From an uncultured SAR116 cluster alpha proteobacterium (GTDB lineage: Bacteria > Pseudomonadota > Alphaproteobacteria > Puniceispirillales > Marisalimonadaceae): 64,000 nucleotides of DNA. Position numbers and translations under genes: made by a program. Under the pieces are notes generated by a model. The model was not told the DNA's origin. It made no database searches and saw only the letters and a program-made list of their open reading frames with translations. This document shows, in pieces, positions 1-8,831 of this stretch (position 1 is its first letter; the number at the start of each line of letters is the position of its first letter). The stretch covers positions 124,001-188,000 of the forward strand of contig CACNGC010000001.1 of NCBI GenBank assembly GCA_902619805.1. Reading direction: 5' to 3'.

Positions 1-473
1 TTACTATCTAAACTTCTAACTTCTCTAATTAATTTATTTTCTTTTTTAATTCTATCCCAAAAAGACTTGGGTGGGGTCACCATTTTTTTTTCAAGGCCAC
101 TAATAACTTGAGTTTTATAATTTCTTTTTTTTATATCTAATTTTTTCAAAATCCAATTTTGATTGATAAAAAAATATAAATTAGCTTCTTTCGGATGATC
201 TCTTCCAAAACCTATTACAAAACTTCCATCGGACGTTTTTCTTAAAACTTTTTCTTTAAATTTTACATCTAAATCCTTATTGACCCTACCTTTTACCAGG
301 CCACCTTGAACAAAATTACCTTCAAGTATGATTTTTGTATCATTAATATTTATAATTAAGTTGTTTGTTGCAAAGCAAGGAGATGTTTTCAGTAATAAAA
401 AGATTAACATTAATTTAATATAGTTCAAATTCACTTCTTCAACCCAATTGGGAGAACTTTTAATTTTTGACAT
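1..473 (-). CDS. M23-family peptidoglycan metallopeptidase, N-terminal part (runs off left edge)
   Basis: An open frame of about 157 codons runs from an ATG at 473 to the window edge without a stop. It has a hydrophobic segment at about residues 18-35, consistent with a signal or anchor. A later block reads GFGRDHPKEA, then a tryptophan, KTQVISGL, KMVTPP and a basic helix. I recognise that order from the prodomain of alphaproteobacterial M23 (LytM-type) peptidases, which cut peptidoglycan cross-links in the periplasm. The zinc-binding catalytic domain would lie left of the window, so activity cannot be judged. The start is 2 bases after the stop of the livM-like gene, so it may be co-transcribed with it by position only. 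Confidence 0.7.
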   Translation of the reverse strand, partial: MSKIKSSPNWVEEVNLNYIKLMLIFLLLKTSPCFATNNLIININDTKIILEGNFVQGGLVKGRVNKDLDVKFKEKVLRKTSDGSFVIGFGRDHPKEANLYFFINQNWILKKLDIKKRNYKTQVISGLEKKMVTPPKSFWDRIKKENKLIREVRSLDS

Positions 474-475
474 AA

Positions 476-1789
476 TTAACGTTTTACCTCAGGTATTAGG
501 CCTTTAGGAGCAAACCTTAATGTGATCAATAAAATCATACCCATGAACATCAGCCTTATATGAGCAGCATTTTCTAATAAGTGACTTTTAATTATATTTG
601 TATCAGATATGTGAGCAGTAATTTGAGATATAAACCATAAACCAAGTGGTTCACTTTGCACCCAAAAAAACCAAATTAAAAAGCCACCAATTATTGAACC
701 AAAATTATTGCCAGATCCGCCAACAATAACCATTATCCAAATTAAAAATGTATATCTTAAGGGTTGATATGATACAGGAGTAAATTGACCATCAAGTGTA
801 GTCAACATTGCTCCAGCAAGTCCTACGATTGCAGATCCAATAATAAATACTTGTAAATGTCTTTGTTTAATGTTTTTACCCATTGCATTTGCAGAAACTT
901 CATTGTCTCTTATTGCCCTCATCATTCGACCCCATGGTGATTTAACTGCTACTTCAAGTAAAAATAAAACAATCAATAAGACTGCACAAAATAATAATGA
1001 ATAAGATAATTTTACTATAATTGATGAAAGTTCAGTAATAGGAGTGTCCAAATAATTTGAGACTTTTAAAACCCATTCTTTTGATTGAAGCTCAATTTCG
1101 TAAGGTACAGGTCTTGGGAGACCATTAACGTTTTTAACTCCTCTTGATAGCCAATCTTCATTCTTTAAGAAATAAATAATAATCTCTGAAATTCCTAATG
1201 TAGCAATAGCTAAGTAATCTGATCTCAAGCCAAGAGAAATTTTTCCAATTATAAAAGCAGAAAAGGCCGCTAATAAAGCTCCTACAGGCCAAGATAATAA
1301 AACCGGTAAATTAAATCCTCCTAAATAACCTGTTTTTGCAGGCTCTATAGCTTCTATTTTTTCAATAGGGGTATCAACTAAATGACGCATAATGAAATAC
1401 GCAGAAATTATAAAGGCAAATGAAATTAAGTATTTAATTCTTTTATTTAAATTACTTTTTTTAAATAATATAATTGAAAAAATGATAGCTAGGGTAAATA
1501 TCATTAAACCAACTATTATGATTTCACCACCTGCTTCCCAAGCATTTTGGGTAGGTGGCATTGAAATAATAATATTTGCCAGTCCACCTAATGCGGCAAA
1601 ACCCATTACACCAAAGTTAACAATACCTGCATTACCCCATTGAATATTTATGCCGAGTGTCATTATCGACGAAATTAAACATAAATTAAATATAGTTAGT
1701 GCTACATTCCAACTTTGGAAAAAACCAACAAAAAGTAATGTTATAGTCATTAAAATATAAAAAATTTTTATTCGTGAAGCATTAGTCAT
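476..1789 (-). CDS. livM: Branched-chain amino acid ABC transporter permease (LivM-type)
   Basis: This is an inner-membrane permease of the BPD_transp_2 family and would form the import channel with the LivH-type gene just upstream. It has about ten hydrophobic segments. The family block with VGLAGAM, then a GGSGNNFGSIIGG loop near the C-terminus, resembles the EAA-like ATPase contact region. At 437 residues it is longer than many LivM proteins. The extra length lies in a first third rich in helices and charged linkers (about residues 75-150). It is last of the four transporter genes and lies 10 bases after livH. The substrate could be amino acids, amides or urea-like compounds; sequence alone does not decide. 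Confidence 0.9.
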   Translation of the reverse strand: MTNASRIKIFYILMTITLLFVGFFQSWNVALTIFNLCLISSIMTLGINIQWGNAGIVNFGVMGFAALGGLANIIISMPPTQNAWEAGGEIIIVGLMIFTLAIIFSIILFKKSNLNKRIKYLISFAFIISAYFIMRHLVDTPIEKIEAIEPAKTGYLGGFNLPVLLSWPVGALLAAFSAFIIGKISLGLRSDYLAIATLGISEIIIYFLKNEDWLSRGVKNVNGLPRPVPYEIELQSKEWVLKVSNYLDTPITELSSIIVKLSYSLLFCAVLLIVLFLLEVAVKSPWGRMMRAIRDNEVSANAMGKNIKQRHLQVFIIGSAIVGLAGAMLTTLDGQFTPVSYQPLRYTFLIWIMVIVGGSGNNFGSIIGGFLIWFFWVQSEPLGLWFISQITAHISDTNIIKSHLLENAAHIRLMFMGMILLITLRFAPKGLIPEVKR

Positions 1790-1799
1790 ATTTAAATCT

Positions 1800-2810
1800 T
1801 TAAATAACTTTACCTTTGTAGATTCCAGTTGGTTTAATTAGTAAAACTAAAACTAATATCAAAAAAGATATAGCTATTTTGTAATCGGTTGAGAGAATTT
1901 GTGATAATCCTTCTGGAACAAGATTAATTGGAAGGAAGTAAAAAAATATTTTTTTATAAGCGAATGTTATTATTAATTCTGAAAAAGCTATAACAAATCC
2001 TCCTATTATCGCGCCAACAGGATTACCTACACCACCCACAATAGCAGCAGAAAAAATTGGTAAAACTAAATGAAGATATGTAAATGGTTTGTAACTTTTA
2101 TCTAAACCATAGAGAGTTCCAGCAACACAAGCTAACGTACCAGTTATTATCCAAGTTATTAAAACAACCTTTTCAGGATTTATCCCTGATAATAATGCTA
2201 GTTCTTTATTGTCTGAATAAGCTCGCATAGATTTACCTGTTTTAGTTTTATTTAAAAACCAAAATAATAAAATTACTAGAAGCAAGCTTAATATAATAGT
2301 AATTCCTTGAGTGGTTTTAAGGGTAAGGCCTTCATTTAAACCTGTTATATTTTTAAAAGTTCTAGCCTTTAGGATAAATCTTTCTCCGTCAAAAAAATTT
2401 CTATCTCCTGGACCGATTATAAATCGGATTAATCCACCTGTAAAAAACATTACTCCTATGGATACAATTAAATTAATTACACTTTTAGAATTTTGTTTTC
2501 GATAAAATTTAAAAATAAATTTATCTACAATAAGACAATAAGAAATTGTAAGTACTATAGCTATTGGTAAAACCATTATAGCTGTTGGAATTGGATGTAA
2601 AGTAATCCCGAGGCTTATAAATAACCAACTCAAGAGGATTGCACTCATAGCTCCAAAAGACATAAATTCACCATGGGCAAAATTTGAAAATCTTAAAACA
2701 CTGTAAATGATAGTGATTCCAAGTGCTCCAAGAGCTAATTGGCTTCCATATGTCAGTCCAGGAATAATAATATAATTTGCAATTAAAGTAATACCATTTA
2801 AAAAATCCAA
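1800..2810 (-). CDS. livH: Branched-chain amino acid ABC transporter permease (LivH-type)
   Basis: This 336-residue polytopic inner-membrane protein is the partner of the LivM-type permease. Near the N-terminus it carries the family block LRFSNFAHGEFMSFGA, and near residue 255 the loop GGVGNPVGAIIGG, both typical of LivH. It is slightly longer than the usual ~300 residues because of a charged stretch around residues 115-150. It sits 6 bases downstream of livF and 10 bases upstream of livM, in one tight minus-strand operon. Confidence 0.92.
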   Translation of the reverse strand: MDFLNGITLIANYIIIPGLTYGSQLALGALGITIIYSVLRFSNFAHGEFMSFGAMSAILLSWLFISLGITLHPIPTAIMVLPIAIVLTISYCLIVDKFIFKFYRKQNSKSVINLIVSIGVMFFTGGLIRFIIGPGDRNFFDGERFILKARTFKNITGLNEGLTLKTTQGITIILSLLLVILLFWFLNKTKTGKSMRAYSDNKELALLSGINPEKVVLITWIITGTLACVAGTLYGLDKSYKPFTYLHLVLPIFSAAIVGGVGNPVGAIIGGFVIAFSELIITFAYKKIFFYFLPINLVPEGLSQILSTDYKIAISFLILVLVLLIKPTGIYKGKVI

Positions 2811-2816
2811 AATTAT

Positions 2817-3521
2817 TTAACCTCCTAAAAAAGCCTGACGCACTTCTTTATTTGCTAAAAGTGAGCTCCCACTATCTGTAAAAAGGTTTTTACCCTGACT
2901 TAAAACAAAACCTAAGTCAGAGATTTTTAATGCTTGTTTTGCATTTTGTTCAACCATTAATACAGCAGTTCCTTGATCAGCTATTTCTTTTATTTTTGTA
3001 AACAAACCATCCATAATTATTGGTGAAACCCCAGCAGAAGGCTCGTCTAACATTAAAAGTTTTGGTTTTGTCATTAATGCTCGTCCAACAGCTACTTGTT
3101 GCCGCTGTCCACCAGACAACTCACCTGCATTCTGATTTTTTTTATCATTTAGAATGGGGAATAAATCATAAACATATTCTAACATCTTTTTTATATTACT
3201 TTGGTCTATGAAAGCTCCCATTTCTAAGTTTTCTTGTACAGTCAAAGAGGGAAAAATATTATTAGTTTGTGGTACAAAGCCCATCCCTCTTAATACTCTC
3301 TGTTGTGGAGGTAAATCAGTGATATCTTTACCATCAAAAACAACTTTTCCATGATTGATTGGAAGAAGGCCAAATAATGCTTTCATGGCAGTTGATTTTC
3401 CAGCTCCATTGGGTCCAACTACAGATGATATTTTTCCTTTATAAACTCCAATATTGCAATTGATTACGATGTCAACAGCACCGTATCCACATGTTATTTT
3501 TTCTCCTGATAACAAATACAT
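2817..3521 (-). CDS. livF: Branched-chain amino acid ABC transporter ATPase (LivF-type)
   Basis: This is a cytoplasmic ATPase of 234 residues, the usual LivF length. It has Walker A GPNGAGKST at about residues 37-45, the ABC signature LSGGQRQQ, Walker B LLMLDEPSAG and an H-loop region replaced by the LivF-typical VEQN. With the LivG-type ATPase it would form the heterodimer that powers the permease pair. It starts 6 bases after livG. Confidence 0.94.
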   Translation of the reverse strand: MYLLSGEKITCGYGAVDIVINCNIGVYKGKISSVVGPNGAGKSTAMKALFGLLPINHGKVVFDGKDITDLPPQQRVLRGMGFVPQTNNIFPSLTVQENLEMGAFIDQSNIKKMLEYVYDLFPILNDKKNQNAGELSGGQRQQVAVGRALMTKPKLLMLDEPSAGVSPIIMDGLFTKIKEIADQGTAVLMVEQNAKQALKISDLGFVLSQGKNLFTDSGSSLLANKEVRQAFLGG

Positions 3522-3527
3522 AATCTG

Positions 3528-4283
3528 TTAATTTTTACCTAAATATACTTCTATAACTTTATCGTTTTCTTTGACTTTTGATATTTCATCTGTCATCAAA
3601 ATTGATCCTTCTGCCATGACAATTACTGGATCACATAATCTACTAATAAATTCTATATCGTGTTCTATCATGCAAAATGTATAATCAAATTCTTTGTTTA
3701 ACCTTAAAATTGCATCACCTATTGTATTTAATAAAGTTCTATTTACTCCAGCTCCAACTTCATCTAGGAGAACAATTTTAGGATTAACCATCATTGTTCT
3801 GCCTAATTCCAATAATTTTTTTTGTCCTCCAGAAAGATTTCCTGCATACTCGTTTGATAAGTGTTTCAATTGCAGAAAATCCATTACTTCATTCGCTTTT
3901 TTAGCAATATGTTGTTCTTCTGATTTAATTTTTTTTGGTGAGAACCAAGTTTGTAATATTGACTCGCCAGTTTGATTTGGAGGCACCATCATTAGGTTGT
4001 CTTTAACTGTTAAAGAAGAAAATTCATGAGCAATTTGAAAAGTTCTTAAAATGCCAAGATTAAATAATTGGTGAGGTTCATAACCAGTAATGTCAATTTC
4101 ATTTAGTTTTACAGTTCCATAATCTGGTTTAATAGAGCCATTAATTATATTAAATAAAGTAGTCTTACCTGCGCCGTTAGGACCGATTAGTGCAGTAATT
4201 GAAGATTTTTCAATTTCTAAAGTTATGTTGTTTATGGCTCTTATACCACCAAAACTTTTGTAAAGGTTTTTTATTCCAAGCAT
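3528..4283 (-). CDS. livG: Branched-chain amino acid ABC transporter ATPase (LivG-type)
   Basis: This 251-residue ATPase has Walker A GPNGAGKTT, signature LSGGQKKLLELGR, Walker B IVLLDEVGAG and the switch His in MIEHDIEF. The VGAGVN block after Walker B is characteristic of LivG rather than LivF. It is the first permease-complex gene after the binding-protein gene and is separated from it by a stem-loop with a T tract at 4297-4327. Its expression may therefore depend on read-through past that hairpin or on its own weak promoter. Confidence 0.94.
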   Translation of the reverse strand: MLGIKNLYKSFGGIRAINNITLEIEKSSITALIGPNGAGKTTLFNIINGSIKPDYGTVKLNEIDITGYEPHQLFNLGILRTFQIAHEFSSLTVKDNLMMVPPNQTGESILQTWFSPKKIKSEEQHIAKKANEVMDFLQLKHLSNEYAGNLSGGQKKLLELGRTMMVNPKIVLLDEVGAGVNRTLLNTIGDAILRLNKEFDYTFCMIEHDIEFISRLCDPVIVMAEGSILMTDEISKVKENDKVIEVYLGKN

Positions 4284-4296
4284 ATAAAAACAAAAA

Positions 4297-4327
4297 AAAA
4301 GGCTTAAGAAAATATCCTAAGCCTTTT
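4297..4327 (-). terminator. Stem-loop with T tract between binding-protein gene and livG
   Basis: The arms AAAAGGCTTA and TAAGCCTTTT (10 bp) enclose an 11-base loop. Read on the minus strand, the structure is followed by a long run of T (complement of 4292-4300). It lies 7 bases beyond the stop of the binding-protein gene. It would terminate most transcripts after that gene while allowing some read-through into livGFHM. Confidence 0.75.
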
Positions 4328-4333
4328 CTAATT

Positions 4334-5512
4334 TTACCTGTAACCAACTTTGTTGGTTTTTTGGTTGTTGATTAATATTTCGGCAAAACTTCCAGATGAC
4401 TCGCCAGCACCAACAAGTTCTAGGGCTGTCGCTCCAACATAGTCTATTTCCTTTCCTGCCTTAATTAATTTTAGTGCTTTACCAAGTTCACCTGGAAAAA
4501 TCTTTTCTCCAGGAGCGTTAGCTACATCCATAACACTAGCTTTAAAAACATTACTTTTAGTAGATTTTGACTTCTCCATTGCAAGCATAATTAAAGCTGC
4601 GGCATCATAAGACTCAGGTCCGTAAGGCCCAGACTCAAAACCTGCTGCTTTTGCTAATTCTGAATATTTAGCAGCGCCTGGGCTGTCTGTACCTGGAACA
4701 GATCCAATTGATCCATTTAGATCTGGACCAATAGCTTTAGGAAGAGAGTCACCAATCATACCATCGGGTAAGAAAAATTTATTAAATGCGTCGGCATCTA
4801 ATGATGCTTGTATTATACCCTTACCACCCTGATCAAGGTAGCCTGCAACTATCAAAATATCACCGCCAGCTTGGGCAAGAGCAGCAACTTCAGCGCTGTA
4901 GTCCGCTTTACCATCCTCATGAGATGCTGTTATGGTAATTTTACCTCCTTTAGAGGTAAAGTTTTTTTGAATACTTGCAGCTAAGCCTTTTCCATAGTCA
5001 TTGTTTGTATGTGACAAGGCAGCTGTTTTAAAACCTTTTTCCATTAATAAATCTGCTATAACCTCACCTTGTCTGGCATCCGATGGTGCGGTTCTAAAAA
5101 ATAAGCCATTATCAGGTTCAGTTGATAGTGCTGGCGATGTTGCAGATGGAGATATCATAACTATACCATTTGGCATTGCTACGTTTTTTAAAACAGCAGT
5201 AGTAACGCCAGAGCAATCAGCACCCATTATAGCATTCACTTTTTCTGCAGTAATCAATCTTTCTGCAGCAGCTTGCGCAGCAGCAGCGTCAACACATGTA
5301 GAGTCACCTCTCACACTATCTATTTTGCCATGAGTAAAGTTACCTGATTTATTTACTTCATCAATAGCCATTTCAGCACTTTTAGCCATCACAGGTGCTA
5401 AAGATTCAATAGGACCTGTAAATCCAAGAATAATTCCAATTTTTACATTATCTGCAATAGCTGGAAAAATTAAGGATACTGATAGCATAAATGAAATTAA
5501 TGTTTTTTTCAT
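4334..5512 (-). CDS. livJ: Branched-chain amino acid-type ABC transporter substrate-binding protein
   Basis: This periplasmic type I binding protein has 392 residues. A classic signal peptide (MKK, hydrophobic core, likely cleavage after AIA at about residue 20) precedes VKIGIILGFTGP, the family opening. Further blocks such as MISPSATSPALS and PYGPESYDAA are typical of LivJ-like proteins. The gene is first in the transporter operon and is followed by a terminator-like hairpin, which fits higher output for the binding protein than for the channel. The ligand is not predictable here. Confidence 0.92.
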   Translation of the reverse strand: MKKTLISFMLSVSLIFPAIADNVKIGIILGFTGPIESLAPVMAKSAEMAIDEVNKSGNFTHGKIDSVRGDSTCVDAAAAQAAAERLITAEKVNAIMGADCSGVTTAVLKNVAMPNGIVMISPSATSPALSTEPDNGLFFRTAPSDARQGEVIADLLMEKGFKTAALSHTNNDYGKGLAASIQKNFTSKGGKITITASHEDGKADYSAEVAALAQAGGDILIVAGYLDQGGKGIIQASLDADAFNKFFLPDGMIGDSLPKAIGPDLNGSIGSVPGTDSPGAAKYSELAKAAGFESGPYGPESYDAAALIMLAMEKSKSTKSNVFKASVMDVANAPGEKIFPGELGKALKLIKAGKEIDYVGATALELVGAGESSGSFAEILINNQKTNKVGYR

Positions 5513-5645
5513 AAATGTTCTCCTTAAAATTTATAATGGTGCTTAATTTATATAGAAATTAAGTAATTATGCGAATCAATTTTCAAATTACATTAAGTTA
5601 AAATTGTCTACCAAACTAACAAATAACCAAGCTAATTTGTAAAAA

Positions 5646-7049
5646 TCACATCATCAAATCGGGTAGCCAAGTTATTATTGCAGGAAACATTATTAGTACT
5701 AATATAGTTAGAATATCTGCAATAAAAAATATGGTTACTCCTTTAAATACATCTGTGACAGGTATGTCCTTTCTCACGCCAGCAACTACAAAACAATTAA
5801 GACCAATAGGTGGAGTAATTAGACAGACCTCTGCCATTTTAACTACAATTATGCCAAACCATACACTAACCTGATTAAATGTCATTCCAAAAGGACTTTG
5901 ATCTGCAGTGACATCTGGGCCGCCATTTAAAAGAATAATTGCAGGATAAACAACTGGTAAAGTTAACAATAAAAGTCCAATTGCATCAATAAACATACCC
6001 AAAACCACATAACCAAGTAAAATTAGAATTAGAACTATGTAAGGATCAAAAGGTAATGAAATAATCCAATTGGCAAAAGTTTCTGGTAATCCTGAGAATC
6101 CAAGAAATCTAACAAAAATTAACACGCCCCATATAATTGAAAAAATCATTGCAACTAGTTTAGCAGTTTCAATTAATGCAAAATTAAGTGAATTAAGTTT
6201 TAAACCTCTCATAACAGCTATGATGAGTACTACAAATGCGCCTAAAGCACCTGCCTCTGTTGGTGTTGCCCAACCAGCGTAAATTGCACTAATAATAACA
6301 GAAATTACAATGGCTATTGGAATCACTCCTGGAAGTGCTCTGATTTTCTCATTAAACGTGTACCTTCTACCTGGAGGTCCTAAGCTAGGATTAATTTTTG
6401 CCCAGATAATTATTATTGCACCATAGACTATTGCTGAAAAAACCCCCGGCAAGAAACCTGCTAGTAATAGAGCTCCAACTGATTCCTCAACAATAATTGC
6501 ATATATAACCAAAATAGCAGAAGGTGGTATTAACGATGCGAGAGTTCCACCTGCAGCGACTACTCCTGCAGCCAATTTTCGATCATATCCCTCTTTTAAC
6601 ATCTCTGGTATAGCTACCCTTGAAAAAACTGCGGCTGTAGCTGTTGAGGCTCCAGAAACAGCAGCAAACCCAGCAGTTGCAAAAACTGTAGCAACTGCGA
6701 GACCACCAGGCACAAAACCAATCCAAGCTTTTGCACAGTCATATAGTTGTTTTGTCATTCCAGCTTGATAGGCCAAAAATCCAATTAAAATAAAAATAGG
6801 TAATAATCCAAGAACAAATGTTACAGACTTAGAGTATGGAATAGCACCAATATTCGCAAGAGCGGGACCAACACCTATTAATTCAACCAATCCAATCATA
6901 CCAGCAATACTTGCTGCAAATACAACTCTTACACCAGAAACAACTAAAATTAGCAAAATAATAGTACAAATAATACCAACTGTAGTTGGGTCTTCATACC
7001 CAATTCCAAAAATCCCTGATGGTTGTCCACTTAGTAATTTACCAAACAT
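5646..7049 (-). CDS. dctM: TRAP transporter large permease (DctM-type), system 1
   Basis: This is a 12-helix inner-membrane subunit of 467 residues that carries the TRAP sodium-coupled transport path. Family blocks include AVSGASTATAAVFSRVAIPEM, GGTLASLIPPSAILVIYA and the C-terminal EVCLITPPIGLNCFV. It lies 3 bases after its DctQ partner. Length is slightly above the usual 425-440, mainly from a longer N-terminus. Confidence 0.94.
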   Translation of the reverse strand: MFGKLLSGQPSGIFGIGYEDPTTVGIICTIILLILVVSGVRVVFAASIAGMIGLVELIGVGPALANIGAIPYSKSVTFVLGLLPIFILIGFLAYQAGMTKQLYDCAKAWIGFVPGGLAVATVFATAGFAAVSGASTATAAVFSRVAIPEMLKEGYDRKLAAGVVAAGGTLASLIPPSAILVIYAIIVEESVGALLLAGFLPGVFSAIVYGAIIIIWAKINPSLGPPGRRYTFNEKIRALPGVIPIAIVISVIISAIYAGWATPTEAGALGAFVVLIIAVMRGLKLNSLNFALIETAKLVAMIFSIIWGVLIFVRFLGFSGLPETFANWIISLPFDPYIVLILILLGYVVLGMFIDAIGLLLLTLPVVYPAIILLNGGPDVTADQSPFGMTFNQVSVWFGIIVVKMAEVCLITPPIGLNCFVVAGVRKDIPVTDVFKGVTIFFIADILTILVLIMFPAIITWLPDLMM

Positions 7050-7052
7050 TAA

Positions 7053-7628
7053 TTAGTCCTTAATTACCTTTATTTCTTCGTTAGCGAGTTCTTCAGGCGT
7101 CTTCATAATTGGAATAGCTATTGGCTCTATGTTTTTAAATACAATCATTCTTAAAAAACCAAATATTTCAAGGAACAATCTAAGTGCCCATATAGTAAAG
7201 GCAATTGGGACAAGTATTTTCGCTGGCCAAGTAGGATATAAATAATCATAAGTTGTATCACCGATTTTATATGCATCAATTGCAAATAACCAACTATAAT
7301 AAATTAATATTAAAACAACTAAGAATGAAAAGATTGTAGAAAAAAATTCAAGTAGCCATTTAGCACGTCCTTTTAAATTTCCAACTAAAAGCTCCATTCT
7401 TATATGCGCATCTAATCTTTGTGCATATGCAACACCTAAAAAAGCAAAAATTGAAATTGATAGTTCCGATAATTCTAAATAGCCTGGCCACGGATAACCT
7501 AATACCCGTGATATTATTTGGAATGATGTAAGTATCATCACAACAAATAAAGAAATACCAGATATCCTTATTAAATAATCTTCTAATACGCTAAGGTGAT
7601 TATTTGATTTAGTTAAAATTTTAGACAT
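7053..7628 (-). CDS. dctQ: TRAP transporter small permease (DctQ-type), system 1
   Basis: This 191-residue four-helix inner-membrane subunit matches DctQ. The block ELSELSISIFAFLGVAYAQ followed by AHIRMELLV is the family signature around the second helix. It sits between the DctP-type gene, with a strong hairpin in the gap, and the DctM-type gene 3 bases downstream. It is the usual adaptor between the large permease and the binding protein. Confidence 0.9.
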   Translation of the reverse strand: MSKILTKSNNHLSVLEDYLIRISGISLFVVMILTSFQIISRVLGYPWPGYLELSELSISIFAFLGVAYAQRLDAHIRMELLVGNLKGRAKWLLEFFSTIFSFLVVLILIYYSWLFAIDAYKIGDTTYDYLYPTWPAKILVPIAFTIWALRLFLEIFGFLRMIVFKNIEPIAIPIMKTPEELANEEIKVIKD

Positions 7629-7639
7629 TTACAAATTTA

Positions 7640-7667
7640 GCATGTGTGTAAAAGATCACACACATGC
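7640..7667 (-). terminator. Perfect stem-loop between dctP and dctQ of TRAP system 1
   Basis: The arms GCATGTGTGT and ACACACATGC pair over 10 bp around an 8-base loop. The structure begins 11 bases beyond the dctP stop. There is no strong T run after it on the minus strand, so it may protect the dctP mRNA 3' end from decay rather than act as a full terminator. Confidence 0.65.
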
Positions 7668-7677
7668 CAAGAGATAA

Positions 7678-8703
7678 CTATTTTGCTGTTGCAAAAATTA
7701 AGTCTAGTAAGGCTTGAGCATCAAATTTATCTTTATTTGCACTAACCCAAGCATCCCAAACAGGTTTACCTGCAGTTTTTCTAAACTCAGCTAAAGTTTT
7801 TTCGTCATATTTTATTTCTTTAAGTTTAGATTTAAACATCGGTAAATTTTTATCGTCAGCTTTTTTATAAGCAGCTTTCATTGAAGCTAGTGCTTCAGGC
7901 TTTAAATCTTGAAGCAGTTTTTGATATTGTTTAGGAAGTTTATTGAATGAAGTTTTGTTTATCACATATGGACAGTCAGAAGTTCCTGGTGATAAATTTG
8001 CGGTATACCATTCTGCAACTTCATGGATTTTATATGCAGCGTGAGCATATGTATATGGAAAGGAAACAGCGTCAACAGCACCTCTTGAAATTAATGTATA
8101 AACTTCACTAGCAGGAACTGTTTGCCTTATAGCTCCTAATTTTTCCATAGCTTTACCAACGCCACCACCAGCACGAACTCTCATTCCCTTAAAATCTGAT
8201 AAGCTTGTAGGTGGTTTTCCTTTACCTAAGAATTCATATTGAGGTAGATTAGATGTCATGTAAAGCATAGCATTCCATTTAGCTAATTGACCTGAGACAA
8301 TTGGATGATCATATACAGCTTGTCTAATCTTTGCATCTTTGTCAAAATCTCCCATTGGTAGAAAAGGCATAGTTAAAACCATTAATCCAGCATTTTTACC
8401 TGGGTGGTAAAAATTACAAAAGGCAGCCATTTCAAATGAGTTGGCTTTTAATCCATCTAAGTTTTCTTTTGATTTAGATAGTTGTCCACCATAGAAAATC
8501 TTTAGTTTAAATTTACCATTAGTTTCTTCAGATAATCTTTTTGACAATGTTTCTGCACCTTCAGTAAAAGCTCTTCTTTTTCCCCAAAGACTAAATTTCC
8601 AAAAAACATCTGGTCCATCAACAGCGGCAAGAACTAAATTTGCATATATGTTTGACATAAGAACCATCAAACCAACTGCAAAAATTCTTTTAATATTAAT
8701 CAT
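7678..8703 (-). CDS. dctP: TRAP transporter solute-binding protein (DctP-type), system 1
   Basis: This 341-residue periplasmic binding protein has an N-terminal hydrophobic signal (about residues 5-25). Its family blocks include SETLSKRLSEETNGKFKLKIFYGGQL, the specificity loop LSDFKGMRVRAGGGVGKAMEKLGA and SEVYTLISRGAVDAVSFPY. An Arg in KGMRVRA is the usual carboxylate-binding residue of TRAP ligands, suggesting an organic acid. It heads a dctP-dctQ-dctM operon. Confidence 0.92.
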   Translation of the reverse strand: MINIKRIFAVGLMVLMSNIYANLVLAAVDGPDVFWKFSLWGKRRAFTEGAETLSKRLSEETNGKFKLKIFYGGQLSKSKENLDGLKANSFEMAAFCNFYHPGKNAGLMVLTMPFLPMGDFDKDAKIRQAVYDHPIVSGQLAKWNAMLYMTSNLPQYEFLGKGKPPTSLSDFKGMRVRAGGGVGKAMEKLGAIRQTVPASEVYTLISRGAVDAVSFPYTYAHAAYKIHEVAEWYTANLSPGTSDCPYVINKTSFNKLPKQYQKLLQDLKPEALASMKAAYKKADDKNLPMFKSKLKEIKYDEKTLAEFRKTAGKPVWDAWVSANKDKFDAQALLDLIFATAK

Positions 8704-8831
8704 TTATTTCCTCCAAATTAAATATAGTTTTATACTCAGCATATATAAGTAAAAGTCAAACAAGAAATATTAACAGATTAAATAAAATTCATTAGGAGAA
8801 TTTATTAAAGATTTAGAGTTGAAAATTACTA